From Clostridia bacterium (GTDB taxonomy: Bacteria; Bacillota; Clostridia; UMGS1810): a stretch of DNA of 50,993 nt. Each line of letters begins with the position of its first letter. The first letter of the stretch is position 1. The translations under genes and the position numbers were made by a program. Positions 1-7,441 of the stretch are shown here, in pieces. The stretch spans positions 1 to 50,993 of the forward strand of contig JAFQHQ010000187.1 of NCBI GenBank assembly GCA_017397885.1, read 5' to 3'. Below the pieces are notes generated by a model. The model was not told where the DNA came from, did not search any database, and was given only the letters and a program-made list of their open reading frames with translations.

Positions 1-1
1 C

Positions 2-823
2 TCGGGAGAATATCATGACAAAGAATCCGGCTTCATATATCTCAGAGCAAGATATTATGACCCAGAAACAGGTCGATTCATATCCGAAGACCCTGCAATG
101 GACGGAACAAACTGGTATGTGTATTGTTCAAATAACCCGGTGATGTTTGTGGATCCGTGTGGGTTGTCTTCGTACATATTTTACGCAGATGGAATGGGAG
201 ACCAAGCCAAAGTGAGAGCGGATATATATACTGAACAATACGGAACAAACTCATATACAATCCATGTAGGGTCTGCCAATGAATTTGTTGATAGTTGGAA
301 TGACAATGTTATTTTTCCGACAGAACCAATAGATGCTATAGAAATAATCAGCCATGGAAGTATAACCGGTGACACGGGTATGAATAAATATGGATCAGCT
401 AATTCAACCGGATATCTCTATTTTGGTAAAGATAAGAAAGATCGTTTGTTTGCTCGAGATGTACAAAATATGAAAAGTGGTGATTATTCTGTATATAAGC
501 TCCTTTTCGCAGAAGCGAAAGAATTACATATAAATGCATGTAATTCTGCTAATCCCGACACTTATAATGTGGTATACGGATTTATGCAGCGCACAGACAT
601 TCTTTATGAAACAAGGGGATTTGATGGTGGGGCTATGTGGAGCGAAAAAGATAAGGATCATGTAATGGGTGGTGGAGAAGTGTTAACTGGCTTTAAAGCA
701 TTGACTCTCGGGACATATTATTATGTGAAGAAATATCAAGCCACTTGGTGGAAATATGTTGACAAGGATGATGGTGAGCCAATTAGATCCCGAGAAGGAG
801 AGCGTTGTTTTTATAGCTATTAA
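2..823 (+). CDS. RHS-repeat polymorphic toxin, C-terminal part (5' end outside window)
   Basis: The reading frame is open from the window edge. It encodes the RHS-associated core signature (residues reading YLRARYYDPETGRFISEDP, bases ~53-110) and then VDPCGL, the usual boundary between RHS shell and variable toxin tip. The tip of about 215 residues contains HG (His codon at 353-355, in IISHGS) and a Cys (codon 539-541, in INACNSA). A His-Gly followed by a small-residue-Cys is the layout of clan CD cysteine proteases (caspase/CHAT/C80), so a protease toxin is possible; this is inference from two motifs. RHS proteins encapsulate and deliver such tips between cells or into hosts. Downstream small membrane proteins are candidate immunity genes. 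The N-terminal shell and any secretion signal are not in the window. Confidence 0.85.
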   Translation, partial: SGEYHDKESGFIYLRARYYDPETGRFISEDPAMDGTNWYVYCSNNPVMFVDPCGLSSYIFYADGMGDQAKVRADIYTEQYGTNSYTIHVGSANEFVDSWNDNVIFPTEPIDAIEIISHGSITGDTGMNKYGSANSTGYLYFGKDKKDRLFARDVQNMKSGDYSVYKLLFAEAKELHINACNSANPDTYNVVYGFMQRTDILYETRGFDGGAMWSEKDKDHVMGGGEVLTGFKALTLGTYYYVKKYQATWWKYVDKDDGEPIRSREGERCFYSY

Positions 824-939
824 AGTACCTTAACCATAACACTTCAACTTTGGTTGGTAAGAGGATAGGTTGTTTATGGTTATATGTTCCATGAAAGACA
901 TGGAAAGAGATATTTTTATTAAGGTTAAACGGTGATATT

Positions 940-1374
940 ATGAAAACATTTAAAATAATTCTGAACATGCTTCTTAATACGATTCCGGCTTTTCTGTGGC
1001 TTGAATACTATTACACAACTATCCCTGAGACAAGATGTATGATTGATGAGAAAACTGATAATATCTACTACGGTGTTATTCTTATAATTTCGATATATAA
1101 TTTATGCACTAATAAAACAATTCAAGGAATACTGTACAGTATTTTGCTGTGCATGGTGATGGCACAGGCAACATTTTACGCCGGGCAAACATATCTTGAA
1201 TTAGGATACCCTATGAGCGACGAATATGGTATCCTTGAATCCGTTGCAAAGGACCACTTATTTTTAGGTATTGGTCTTGCTATATTTGTCTGTTTTGCTA
1301 TCATTTTTATAAAGTTTATATTAAAGGGAATCGCAAAAATGAACAAATCAAGAAACGGAAATGTCAAAAGGTGA
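940..1374 (+). CDS. Small multi-pass membrane protein, candidate immunity
   Basis: This 144-residue protein has three to four hydrophobic segments: about residues 5-22, 45-60, 66-82 and 107-130. It ends with a basic tail. A GGTGAT stretch lies just before the ATG. No family is recognised. It follows the RHS toxin tip by 116 bases on the same strand, the normal place for an immunity protein. Membrane immunity proteins usually protect against membrane- or envelope-acting toxins, which fits poorly with a cytosolic protease tip, so the pairing is only inferred. Confidence 0.55.
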   Translation: MKTFKIILNMLLNTIPAFLWLEYYYTTIPETRCMIDEKTDNIYYGVILIISIYNLCTNKTIQGILYSILLCMVMAQATFYAGQTYLELGYPMSDEYGILESVAKDHLFLGIGLAIFVCFAIIFIKFILKGIAKMNKSRNGNVKR

Positions 1375-1381
1375 TTTCCGA

Positions 1382-1540
1382 AAAGTACCTCAATCTATTC
1401 TATTCATGGGACAGATTGGTTGTATCGACCCTTGGTATTATGTAAAAGATAATCAATCGACATGGTGGAAATATGTTGATAAACGCAATGGTGTTCCTGC
1501 TCGAGAAAGAATTGGTCGAAGATTTATATTTTCTTGGTAA
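1382..1540 (+). pseudogene. Orphan RHS toxin tail fragment
   Basis: There is no plausible start of its own, but the frame encodes a peptide ending GVPARERIGRRFIFSW. Its segment YYVKDNQSTWWKYVDKRNG matches the extreme C-terminus of the upstream RHS toxin (YYVKKYQATWWKYVDKDDG) almost residue for residue, and both end at equivalent stops. It is therefore the last ~40 residues of a second related toxin tip, left behind by displacement or recombination. It overlaps the end of the preceding membrane-protein gene in another frame. Such orphan tails are typical of polymorphic-toxin loci and can be recombined onto the RHS shell. Confidence 0.75.
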
Positions 1541-1594
1541 TAATTATATAATGTTTTATTTTTTTATAAGCTTTCCACTTTTGGGGGTGTGAAA

Positions 1595-2077
1595 TTGAAA
1601 AAATTTTATATATTTTCAATATTTGTAATTATAATTGTTATGATTTATTTTGTGATGAACATTCAGTTTATATCAATATATAATTGGCATGAGGTTCCTA
1701 TGGAAATTCCTTCTGACGATTCAATTACGAAAGTTGTAATTACTCCATATTTAGAATGTGACAACAATCCGACTTGGTATAAGTTATACGGATGCAAATC
1801 TACAGTAATCTACGATGCAAACAAGGTTAATAAAATAGTTGATTATTTAAATAAACTACCATTAAAATCTGTATCTTCCAAAAAGTATGATAACAATACA
1901 GACTTAACAAGACGTATTACATTTGTTGATTCAAATGGAAAAGAAATTGCAGCAATCTCAGTGTCGGAGAATGATTATATTTCAGGGATGAATTACCAAT
2001 TCTATAAAAGTTTCTTCAGTAAAGCAAATATTATGAAGAGTATAGAAGACATATTTAAGGAGACCAACTATGATTAA
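1595..2077 (+). CDS. Signal-anchored small protein, unknown function
   Basis: I chose the TTG at 1595 because GGGGG (1583-1587) lies 7 bases before it; the in-frame GTG at 1589 sits too close to that site. The product is about 160 residues: a strongly hydrophobic N-terminal anchor (about residues 5-25), then an extracytoplasmic domain. That domain includes a segment reading YDANKVNKIVDYLNKLP and a strand-turn-strand FVDSNGKEIAAISVSE. This layout resembles small Firmicute anchored proteins of the DUF5301 kind, but I cannot confirm the family. It overlaps the next gene by 8 bases, so the two are translationally linked. Its position among RHS fragments makes it a second immunity candidate. Confidence 0.6.
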   Translation: MKKFYIFSIFVIIIVMIYFVMNIQFISIYNWHEVPMEIPSDDSITKVVITPYLECDNNPTWYKLYGCKSTVIYDANKVNKIVDYLNKLPLKSVSSKKYDNNTDLTRRITFVDSNGKEIAAISVSENDYISGMNYQFYKSFFSKANIMKSIEDIFKETNYD

Positions 2078-2492
2078 ATGTAACAATTCAATTATAATTG
2101 CGAATGCATTTCTTATATTGTATTATATAATATTTGTATTATATCTTAATTTTGTTGCACCTTCTTTGCTTAGAATTAATATGATTGTTCAATTTATTGT
2201 TGAACCACTTTTATTTTTAATTCTTTATTACAACAGGATACTTAACAAAAAATTCATTTCTTTTGTTGTATATTTTAATTGTGTTCTGATTAATTTGATT
2301 ATTACATGCATACTATACACCGCAATAACTCAGCTTTTTATCCAAAATGATTATTTGCTTTATCTCAATCGCCCGATGGCATATAATTTTATAGGTAATA
2401 TGCGTATAAGAATTTGGGGTGTTCAAATTATGTTTCCGATTGTATGTATTGTTAAAATAATTGGTTTGATAAAAAATAAATCAAAAATATGA
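2070..2492 (+). CDS. Four-helix integral membrane protein, unknown
   Basis: The 140-residue product is nearly all hydrophobic, with segments at about residues 8-30, 35-55, 62-88 and 115-133, so it is an integral membrane protein. AAGGAG lies 7 bases before the ATG. The start overlaps the end of the preceding anchored protein. The coding sequence is very AT-rich compared with the metabolic genes further right, as is common in horizontally shuffled toxin-immunity regions. No family recognised. Confidence 0.6.
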   Translation: MIKCNNSIIIANAFLILYYIIFVLYLNFVAPSLLRINMIVQFIVEPLLFLILYYNRILNKKFISFVVYFNCVLINLIITCILYTAITQLFIQNDYLLYLNRPMAYNFIGNMRIRIWGVQIMFPIVCIVKIIGLIKNKSKI

Positions 2493-2528
2493 AGACTACA
2501 ATCATTGTATAGTTTGGGTGCGGCAGAC

Positions 2529-2767
2529 TGTACAATTCTTGCAAATACTTATACCTATGATGCCACGGGTAAATTGCTTTCCGTAACATCATACAGATTG
2601 GGGACAGGGCAGTTTCTGTTACATTTTTAGATGAGGAAATTGTACAGCTATTGATTAGTTATAACCTGTTCCGTTCATTCTCGATGGTGCGGATGTTGTT
2701 GAAAAAAAATCTCGCAGCAAAAGTTAAATGGAACGAAAAAAGCAGCGAAATAATTCTTGAATTTTAA
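2529..2767 (+). pseudogene. Decayed remnant: RHS YD-repeat piece joined to a stalk domain
   Basis: Two overlapping frames each hold half of a recognisable protein. Frame A (2529-2630) reads TYTYDATGKLLSVTSYR, a YD/RHS repeat, and stops. Frame B (open from about 2600 to the stop at 2765-2767) reads VSVTFLDEEIVQL and later AAKVKWNEKSSEIILEF, the typical end of the copper-amine-oxidase-N-like stalk domain of Clostridia surface proteins. A frame switch near 2600 would join them. No start or ribosome site is present, so this is debris of a surface-protein gene. Confidence 0.6.
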
Positions 2768-2769
2768 AT

Positions 2770-2820
2770 AAACACTCCCCATTGGTATTATATAACTATC
2801 ATACCGATGGGGAGTGTTTT
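2770..2820 (-). terminator. Rho-independent terminator for the GH20-like gene
   Basis: AAACACTCCCC at 2770-2780 pairs with GGGGAGTGTTT at 2809-2819; the stem continues through AT and TGGTAT/ATACC(G)AT, leaving a short AT loop. It lies directly after the stop of the minus-strand gene and could also stop plus-strand readthrough from the RHS debris. Confidence 0.85.
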
Positions 2821-2822
2821 AA

Positions 2823-5300
2823 TTACGAAAGCTTATCAATAATATGCTGACAGTTTAAAACTTTTTCTTTAAGCATATTTTTAGTGTAATAATAGTGATT
2901 TGCTGCTTCAAATCCGATGGTGGGATATAGCTGCATGAGTCTGTGAAGCTTTGCGGCAAATTCAATTTCCTGCTTTGCAATTTCAAGCATGGTTTTGGTG
3001 TCGCCTTTGTTTCTTGCTCTCACAAAGTGAATTTGATTATAGCCCGATGCAAGCTGAATATACACAGCCTCTGCCATATCCTTTAGCTCTGTGTCTGCAA
3101 TGTCCGACAAAAGCTTAAGACCTTCAGCCCATTTTTCGCTCATTTGTCTGAAACGGTTTTCATAAATATCTTCCGGGAAGATTGTTCTCCATGCATCAAG
3201 ATCGTCATATGCATACCCTGTCATGGTTGCCTTCATGCCACTTGGTTCTGCATAGAGAGGATTTGCCGCACCGGAGTTTGCGGGACCTCGATACACTCCT
3301 TCAAAATCAAAGGGGTACCTTGAAAGTGCGTCTCCAAAGATTTTGCCCGCTTTTTTAACATTTTCGGCATCATTTCCGTACACAAGGTCATAAATATCTT
3401 TTTCACCTGTGAGATTTCCTTCGGTTTCAAAAAATTTCTCGGAAATGATTTTAATATTCGGTGACGGATAACCGCCCAGTGTCCAGCTTAGCATCAGGTG
3501 GCTCACGCCGTGAGATTTCATGGTGTCAATGATGTTTTCAACCGTGGAAAAAACAGGTACATAAGGAATGGTAGAGCATTCCCATGTATTATTAATCTGA
3601 AGCTTTGCACAGGTTTCGTGTCCCGAATCCTTTGCCCATTGCCAGATTTCCTTTGTGGTGTCACTCACGCCGGGAACTGCAAGCGAATAATCGTCAACCT
3701 TAACTTTAACACCGTCAATATCAAGGTTTATGCCGCATTCACGGTTACACATTACAATTGCATCATTGGGAATTGCTTCAACAAGCTTTTTAACATCTTC
3801 TCGCTTGTCAAAAAATCCGGGTCTGTTCCAGCCCCAGTCCCAGCAAATAACTTTCATGGACGGGTCTGCACGGTGAATTGCACCTTCAATAATTTGGTTA
3901 ACCTCGGCAATAACTTCCCAGCGTTCTCTTGCATAGCACACGGGGCAGTCTTTTGAATTTTCGCCTGCTCTCGAATGGCAGTTTGTGAGATTTTCCGAAG
4001 CGGAAATGATGAAAAATCCGCCGAGCCCTTTTGCATTTTTGCAAATGGTTTCAATGCTTTCGGAAAGATAGTCCTGAACTTCCTTTTGTGATGTGCAAAG
4101 GCACACAAGACCTTTTCTTTCACTGCCCATGAGGTGCGGATATTTTTCAAACACAACGGGATACATTGCCCGGGGTTCGTTTATGTAGAGAATAATTTTA
4201 ATGCCATAGGCGGCACATCTTTTAATGAGCTTGTTAAGGTTTGCGAGTCTCTGTTCCCAACCCTTTGAAAGTGAAGGTTCAAATGGGAACTCTGTCAGAC
4301 GGTAGGTGATTGCCTGAATCCAAACTCCGTTTATTGCTGTTTTGGAATAGCTTTCCAAAAGCTCATCGGGAAGCCAGATTTCGCTGTCAACATCAAGTGC
4401 GTCGTTGTAGAGACCGCAGAAAGAGTAGATAAATCTTGTTTTAAAGCATGCAGTCTTTTTGCAAAAGCCTTTTTCAAAGCATGGTGCACTGTTTGAGATT
4501 GCCATATCTTCAAGAAGATTAAGCGCACGAAGGATACCTGCGCTGTCGGCAGCTTTTATTGTGATTTTGTTATCACTGATTTCAACTTCGTGATATTCTT
4601 CGCTTTTTTCTTCGTCAAAAAGCGAAAGCTCAATAAAGCTTTCACAGCCGTCAAGCGCAATGTTCCAGTTTTTCAAAAATTTGTTTTTAAAGCGTTTCAC
4701 CATCTCCGAAACAGCTTCGTTATCTGTCAGGTCTTTAACACCCCAGGACGATGTAACAACGGTTTTATCCTTTGTTTCACAAGTTTTTGAAACAGCCTTT
4801 TCAGTTGCGGAAAAGAAGTCAAAGGCTTCTTTTTCATCGGGCACAGTAGTGAAGTTTTCTGAAATAGCCTTTTTTATTTTTTCAGTGTTTTTTTCTTCCT
4901 CTTCGCTTAACTCATGATATTCAATGCGTTCACAAGGGATTTTCACATCGCCGAGCTTGAATTTCAAAAAGTCTTCTTCTTTAAGAATCCAGGCAAGTCT
5001 GTCTTCGCTCCAGTTAAGAAGCTCAAGAAGCTGATCGTAGGGGAGGAGTTGCCAGTTTACTTTTATGATTGAAATATAACCGACATTTAACCATTTTGAA
5101 ACATCGCCCTGAGGGGAAAGCCCCATTTTATATGCTTGCTTTTCAGCATCTTCCACACTGCAACCAAGCACCTTTGCAATTCTTTCTTTTGGAACGATGT
5201 CCCAGTTTTTAAATATAAAAGCCTGCATTCTTGTGGGGAAATAGTCAAATTCTATTGACTTTTCGCCCAAAATCGGCAGTGGTATAACTTTGTTTTCCAT
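2823..5300 (-). CDS. Putative glycoside hydrolase, GH20-like fold, with N-terminal helical domain
   Basis: The 825-residue protein has no signal peptide, so it is probably cytoplasmic and acts on imported oligosaccharides. Residues ~20-65 form a helical segment with a helix-turn-helix look (RIAKVLGCSVEDAEKQAYKM). Around residues 210-265 is a region matching the alpha/beta domain that precedes GH20 barrels (KITIKAADSAGILRALNLLEDM). A large TIM-barrel-like region follows; it contains IILYINEPRAMY, an acidic FFIISASENLTNC at the expected end of strand 4, and CWDWGWNRPG. The C-terminal third is helical. Hexosaminidase-like activity is inferred; the canonical GH20 Asp-Glu pair is not plain, since only SEN is seen. 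It is transcribed alone from a consensus promoter. Confidence 0.6.
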   Translation of the reverse strand: MENKVIPLPILGEKSIEFDYFPTRMQAFIFKNWDIVPKERIAKVLGCSVEDAEKQAYKMGLSPQGDVSKWLNVGYISIIKVNWQLLPYDQLLELLNWSEDRLAWILKEEDFLKFKLGDVKIPCERIEYHELSEEEEKNTEKIKKAISENFTTVPDEKEAFDFFSATEKAVSKTCETKDKTVVTSSWGVKDLTDNEAVSEMVKRFKNKFLKNWNIALDGCESFIELSLFDEEKSEEYHEVEISDNKITIKAADSAGILRALNLLEDMAISNSAPCFEKGFCKKTACFKTRFIYSFCGLYNDALDVDSEIWLPDELLESYSKTAINGVWIQAITYRLTEFPFEPSLSKGWEQRLANLNKLIKRCAAYGIKIILYINEPRAMYPVVFEKYPHLMGSERKGLVCLCTSQKEVQDYLSESIETICKNAKGLGGFFIISASENLTNCHSRAGENSKDCPVCYARERWEVIAEVNQIIEGAIHRADPSMKVICWDWGWNRPGFFDKREDVKKLVEAIPNDAIVMCNRECGINLDIDGVKVKVDDYSLAVPGVSDTTKEIWQWAKDSGHETCAKLQINNTWECSTIPYVPVFSTVENIIDTMKSHGVSHLMLSWTLGGYPSPNIKIISEKFFETEGNLTGEKDIYDLVYGNDAENVKKAGKIFGDALSRYPFDFEGVYRGPANSGAANPLYAEPSGMKATMTGYAYDDLDAWRTIFPEDIYENRFRQMSEKWAEGLKLLSDIADTELKDMAEAVYIQLASGYNQIHFVRARNKGDTKTMLEIAKQEIEFAAKLHRLMQLYPTIGFEAANHYYYTKNMLKEKVLNCQHIIDKLS

Positions 5301-5322
5301 ATTATCTGTCCTTTCAGTTAGT

Positions 5323-5349
5323 CTGACAGGTTCGGATAACTTCTGTCAG
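5323..5349 (-). promoter_or_regulatory. Inverted repeat in the leader of the GH20-like gene
   Basis: CTGACAG (5323-5329) and CTGTCAG (5343-5349) are perfect inverted copies, and between them lie inner half-sites GTT and AAC. It sits between the -10 box and the start codon, the normal place for a repressor operator or a leader hairpin. Confidence 0.45.
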
Positions 5350-5363
5350 GCAATATTTATTCT

Positions 5364-5392
5364 ATTATAAAAAAACCGTGTAGATATGTCAA
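5364..5392 (-). promoter_or_regulatory. Sigma-A promoter of the GH20-like gene
   Basis: On the minus strand TTGACA (5392-5387) and TATAAT (5369-5364) are separated by 17 bases, a full-consensus promoter 64 bases before the start codon. Confidence 0.8.
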
Positions 5393-5395
5393 TAT

Positions 5396-5630
5396 ACTTG
5401 TTGCAAAAAAACATACTTTGTGATAGAATAGATTTAACGCAAGTTAAATCTATTCAGCTAAATTCGCCTGACGGCGAGCTAAATTGAACAAGTTCAGCTA
5501 AATTGCCTACGGCAGCTAAATGTGCTACGCACGCTAAAAGGCGAATTTAATTTAGCTGTTTTGAAAAAACAATTTAGCTATGGAGCGAAGCGGAATAATT
5601 TAGCTTTGCAACTTGTTGCAAAATTTAGCT
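5396..5630 (+). repeat. Hairpin array punctuated by a 9-bp repeat, flanked by 13-bp direct repeats
   Basis: AGCTAAATT occurs at 5456, 5477, 5496 and (8 of 9) 5514, with a degenerate copy near 5533. Its exact reverse complement AATTTAGCT occurs at 5549, 5571, 5597 and 5622. Nearly every spacer is itself a short palindrome: a 13-bp stem with a GCAA loop (5426-5455), CGCC-TGAC-GGCG, GAAC-AA-GTTC, TGCC-TAC-GGCA, GTGC-TAC-GCAC, GTTTT-GAA-AAAAC, the mini-hairpin GCGAAGC (5585-5591) and TTGCAAC-TT-GTTGCAA. The left and right halves can also pair with each other, giving a branched cruciform. ACTTGTTGCAAAA is present at 5396-5408 and again at 5611-5623, framing the array like an insertion duplication. 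This is not a CRISPR, because the spacers are 10-20-bp palindromes. Confidence 0.85.
5401..5429 (+). promoter_or_regulatory. Candidate promoter reading into the hairpin array
   Basis: TTGCAA (5401-5406), 17 bases, TAGAAT (5424-5429). If used, transcription starts at the first hairpin and the whole array becomes the 5' leader of the four-helix-bundle gene. It is divergent from the consensus promoter at 5364-5392. Confidence 0.4.
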
Positions 5631-5654
5631 AAAAGAATTATAGGATGTGAGTAT

Positions 5655-6017
5655 ATGGCAGAAAGCATAATGCTTAATAGGGCAAAGGATTTTGCGGTTG
5701 AAATTATAAATATGTGCAAAGACATAAAAGAAACAAAAAGAGAAAGTGTTTTAACAAATCAGCTTATGCGTTCGGGAACATCAATAGGAGCCAACATTCA
5801 TGAATCAAAATATGCTCATGGTCCTGCTGATTTTATATCAAAAATGCAGATTGCTTTAAAAGAGTGTTACGAGTCAGAATATTGGTTGGAACTTCTGAAC
5901 AGAACAGGATACCTTGATGCAGAACAGTATAAGTTAATAATAAATAATTGCGGACAAATTCGTAGAATGTTGATTTCATCAATTAACACAGTTAAAGAGA
6001 AAAATAATGGAGTGTAA
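5655..6017 (+). CDS. Four-helix-bundle protein (23S rRNA IVS / S23 family)
   Basis: The ATG at 5655 is preferred because AGGATG lies 7 bases upstream; the in-frame TTG at 5613 lies inside the hairpin array. The 120-residue product matches the four-helix-bundle family first known from proteins encoded in intervening sequences of 23S rRNA and related to the Avd accessory protein of diversity-generating retroelements. The diagnostic stretch is LMRSGTSIGANIHES, with long amphipathic helices around it and a conserved ALKECYESEYWL. The family is basic and forms pentameric barrels that are thought to bind nucleic acid. The gene directly follows the hairpin array and is followed after 2 bases by the NUDIX gene. 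No reverse transcriptase or rRNA is nearby, so the partner is unknown. Confidence 0.85.
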   Translation: MAESIMLNRAKDFAVEIINMCKDIKETKRESVLTNQLMRSGTSIGANIHESKYAHGPADFISKMQIALKECYESEYWLELLNRTGYLDAEQYKLIINNCGQIRRMLISSINTVKEKNNGV

Positions 6018-6019
6018 AA

Positions 6020-6496
6020 GTGGATATATCTTATGTAACCGGAAATGAAAAATTTAATTATAGAGTTTGTGCTATTATAATTAATGATAACAAAATATTA
6101 GCTATGCACGATGAACGCTCACCATATTTTTATCTTCCGGGTGGCAGAGTTGCAATGGGTGAAACTGCAGAACAAGCTGTAATCAGAGAATTGCAGGAAG
6201 AACTTAATATCAAAGCCTCAATAGTTCGACCTTTGTGGTTAAATCAGGCGTTTTTCACAGAAGATGTTGACAATTTGAATTATCATGAGCTATGTATATA
6301 TTTTTTGGTAGATGTGTCAAATACTGATGTCTTAAGTAGAGGTACAAAATTTTTAATCCAAGAAGGAAAGCATATTCATACGTTTGAATGGTTGAATTTC
6401 GAAGGATTAAAGGATGAATATTTTTATCCCTTATTTCTTAAAGATGAAATATTTAATTTGCCCCAAGAATTCACAATCCGTACCGAAAACGAATAA
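6020..6496 (+). CDS. NUDIX hydrolase
   Basis: The start is the GTG at 6020, with GGAG at 6009-6012 inside the end of the previous gene, so the two are coupled. The 158-residue protein carries a complete Nudix box, G-x5-E-x7-RELQEELNI, beginning around residue 43 (GGRVAMGETAEQ...). This Mg-binding motif hydrolyses nucleoside diphosphates linked to another group. YRVCAIIINDNKILAMHDE before the box and YFLVDV after it complete the small alpha/beta fold. The substrate cannot be told. The coupling to the four-helix-bundle gene may be functional or fortuitous. Confidence 0.9.
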   Translation: MDISYVTGNEKFNYRVCAIIINDNKILAMHDERSPYFYLPGGRVAMGETAEQAVIRELQEELNIKASIVRPLWLNQAFFTEDVDNLNYHELCIYFLVDVSNTDVLSRGTKFLIQEGKHIHTFEWLNFEGLKDEYFYPLFLKDEIFNLPQEFTIRTENE

Positions 6497-6569
6497 TGAC
6501 ATCTAAAATGTTCACTAATTTTATATTTATAATTAGAAATATATTTTTCGTTGCAAGAGGTGCATCAAT

Positions 6570-7397
6570 ATGTATATGAAATCGAAAGACGGAAAGTCAA
6601 AGGTACTTACACTTAGCTATGATGACGGTGTTGTTCAGGACATCAGACTCATAGGCATCATGGATAAATACGGTATCAAAGGCACATTCAACATTAATTC
6701 GGGTCTCTATCTTGCAGAAGATGCTGTTCGCGAGCGTTATTACGGAAGAATGAAGCTTTCCGAAGCGAAAGAGCTTTATGCAAATTCCGGTCACGAGGTT
6801 GCCGTACATGCCTACACGCATCCCTATCTCGAAAAACTCAAAGCACCTGAACTCATGATGGAGATTCTCGAAGACCGCAAAGCCATTGAAAAAGAATATG
6901 GCACCATAACCCGTGGTATGGCATATCCTTACGGAACCTACAGCGATGAAGTGGTGGATATTCTCGGAAAATGCGGTATTGTCTATTCAAGAACGGTAAA
7001 ATCCACCGAAACTTTTTCGTTCCCCGAAAACTGGCTTACTCTGCATCCCACATGTCATCACAATTGCCCAAATCTCATGATACTTGCAAAAAAATTTGCA
7101 GAGGATGAAATCAGGAATAAAGCAATTAATAAAATGTTTTATCTTTGGGGTCACAGCTATGAATTTGACAACAATGACAACTGGAATGTAATTGAAAATT
7201 TTTGTGAATATATCGGCAATAGAGAAGACATATGGTATGCAACAAACATCGAAATTTATGACTACATAAAAGCCTATGAAGCTTTGCAGGTGAGCGTAGA
7301 CGGTAAAACAGTTTGCAATCCGACGACAATCGATGTATGGTTTATGCAGGATAATGAAGTATATTGTGTTCATGGCGGCGAAACTATTTGTTTATAA
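6570..7397 (+). CDS. Polysaccharide deacetylase (NodB-type)
   Basis: This 275-residue cytoplasmic enzyme has the NodB homology motifs: LSYDDGV (base and metal Asp) near residue 16, the metal-binding HAYTHPYL near residue 78, GMAYPYGTYSDEV near residue 113, and LWGHSYEFD near residue 190. NodB enzymes remove N- or O-acetyl groups from sugars with a divalent metal. With no signal peptide it probably acts on soluble sugar derivatives. AGAGG lies 9 bases before the first ATG. It precedes dapA by 44 bases, so the two probably form an operon. A dapA-like aldolase beside a deacetylase could mean acetylated sialic- or sugar-acid catabolism, but that is only inference. Confidence 0.85.
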   Translation: MYMKSKDGKSKVLTLSYDDGVVQDIRLIGIMDKYGIKGTFNINSGLYLAEDAVRERYYGRMKLSEAKELYANSGHEVAVHAYTHPYLEKLKAPELMMEILEDRKAIEKEYGTITRGMAYPYGTYSDEVVDILGKCGIVYSRTVKSTETFSFPENWLTLHPTCHHNCPNLMILAKKFAEDEIRNKAINKMFYLWGHSYEFDNNDNWNVIENFCEYIGNREDIWYATNIEIYDYIKAYEALQVSVDGKTVCNPTTIDVWFMQDNEVYCVHGGETICL

Positions 7398-7441
7398 TGA
7401 ATCTGGAACATGCATACAAATGCTGTAAGGAGGTTATTTCA

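Noticed and set aside
5456-5630. CRISPR-like appearance of regularly spaced AGCTAAATT copies
   Set aside because: Repeats are 9 bases, half are inverted, spacers are 10-20-base palindromes, and no cas gene is present.
5613-5654. TTG start at 5613 for the four-helix-bundle gene
   Set aside because: It lies inside a hairpin of the array with no ribosome site; the ATG at 5655 has AGGATG at good spacing.
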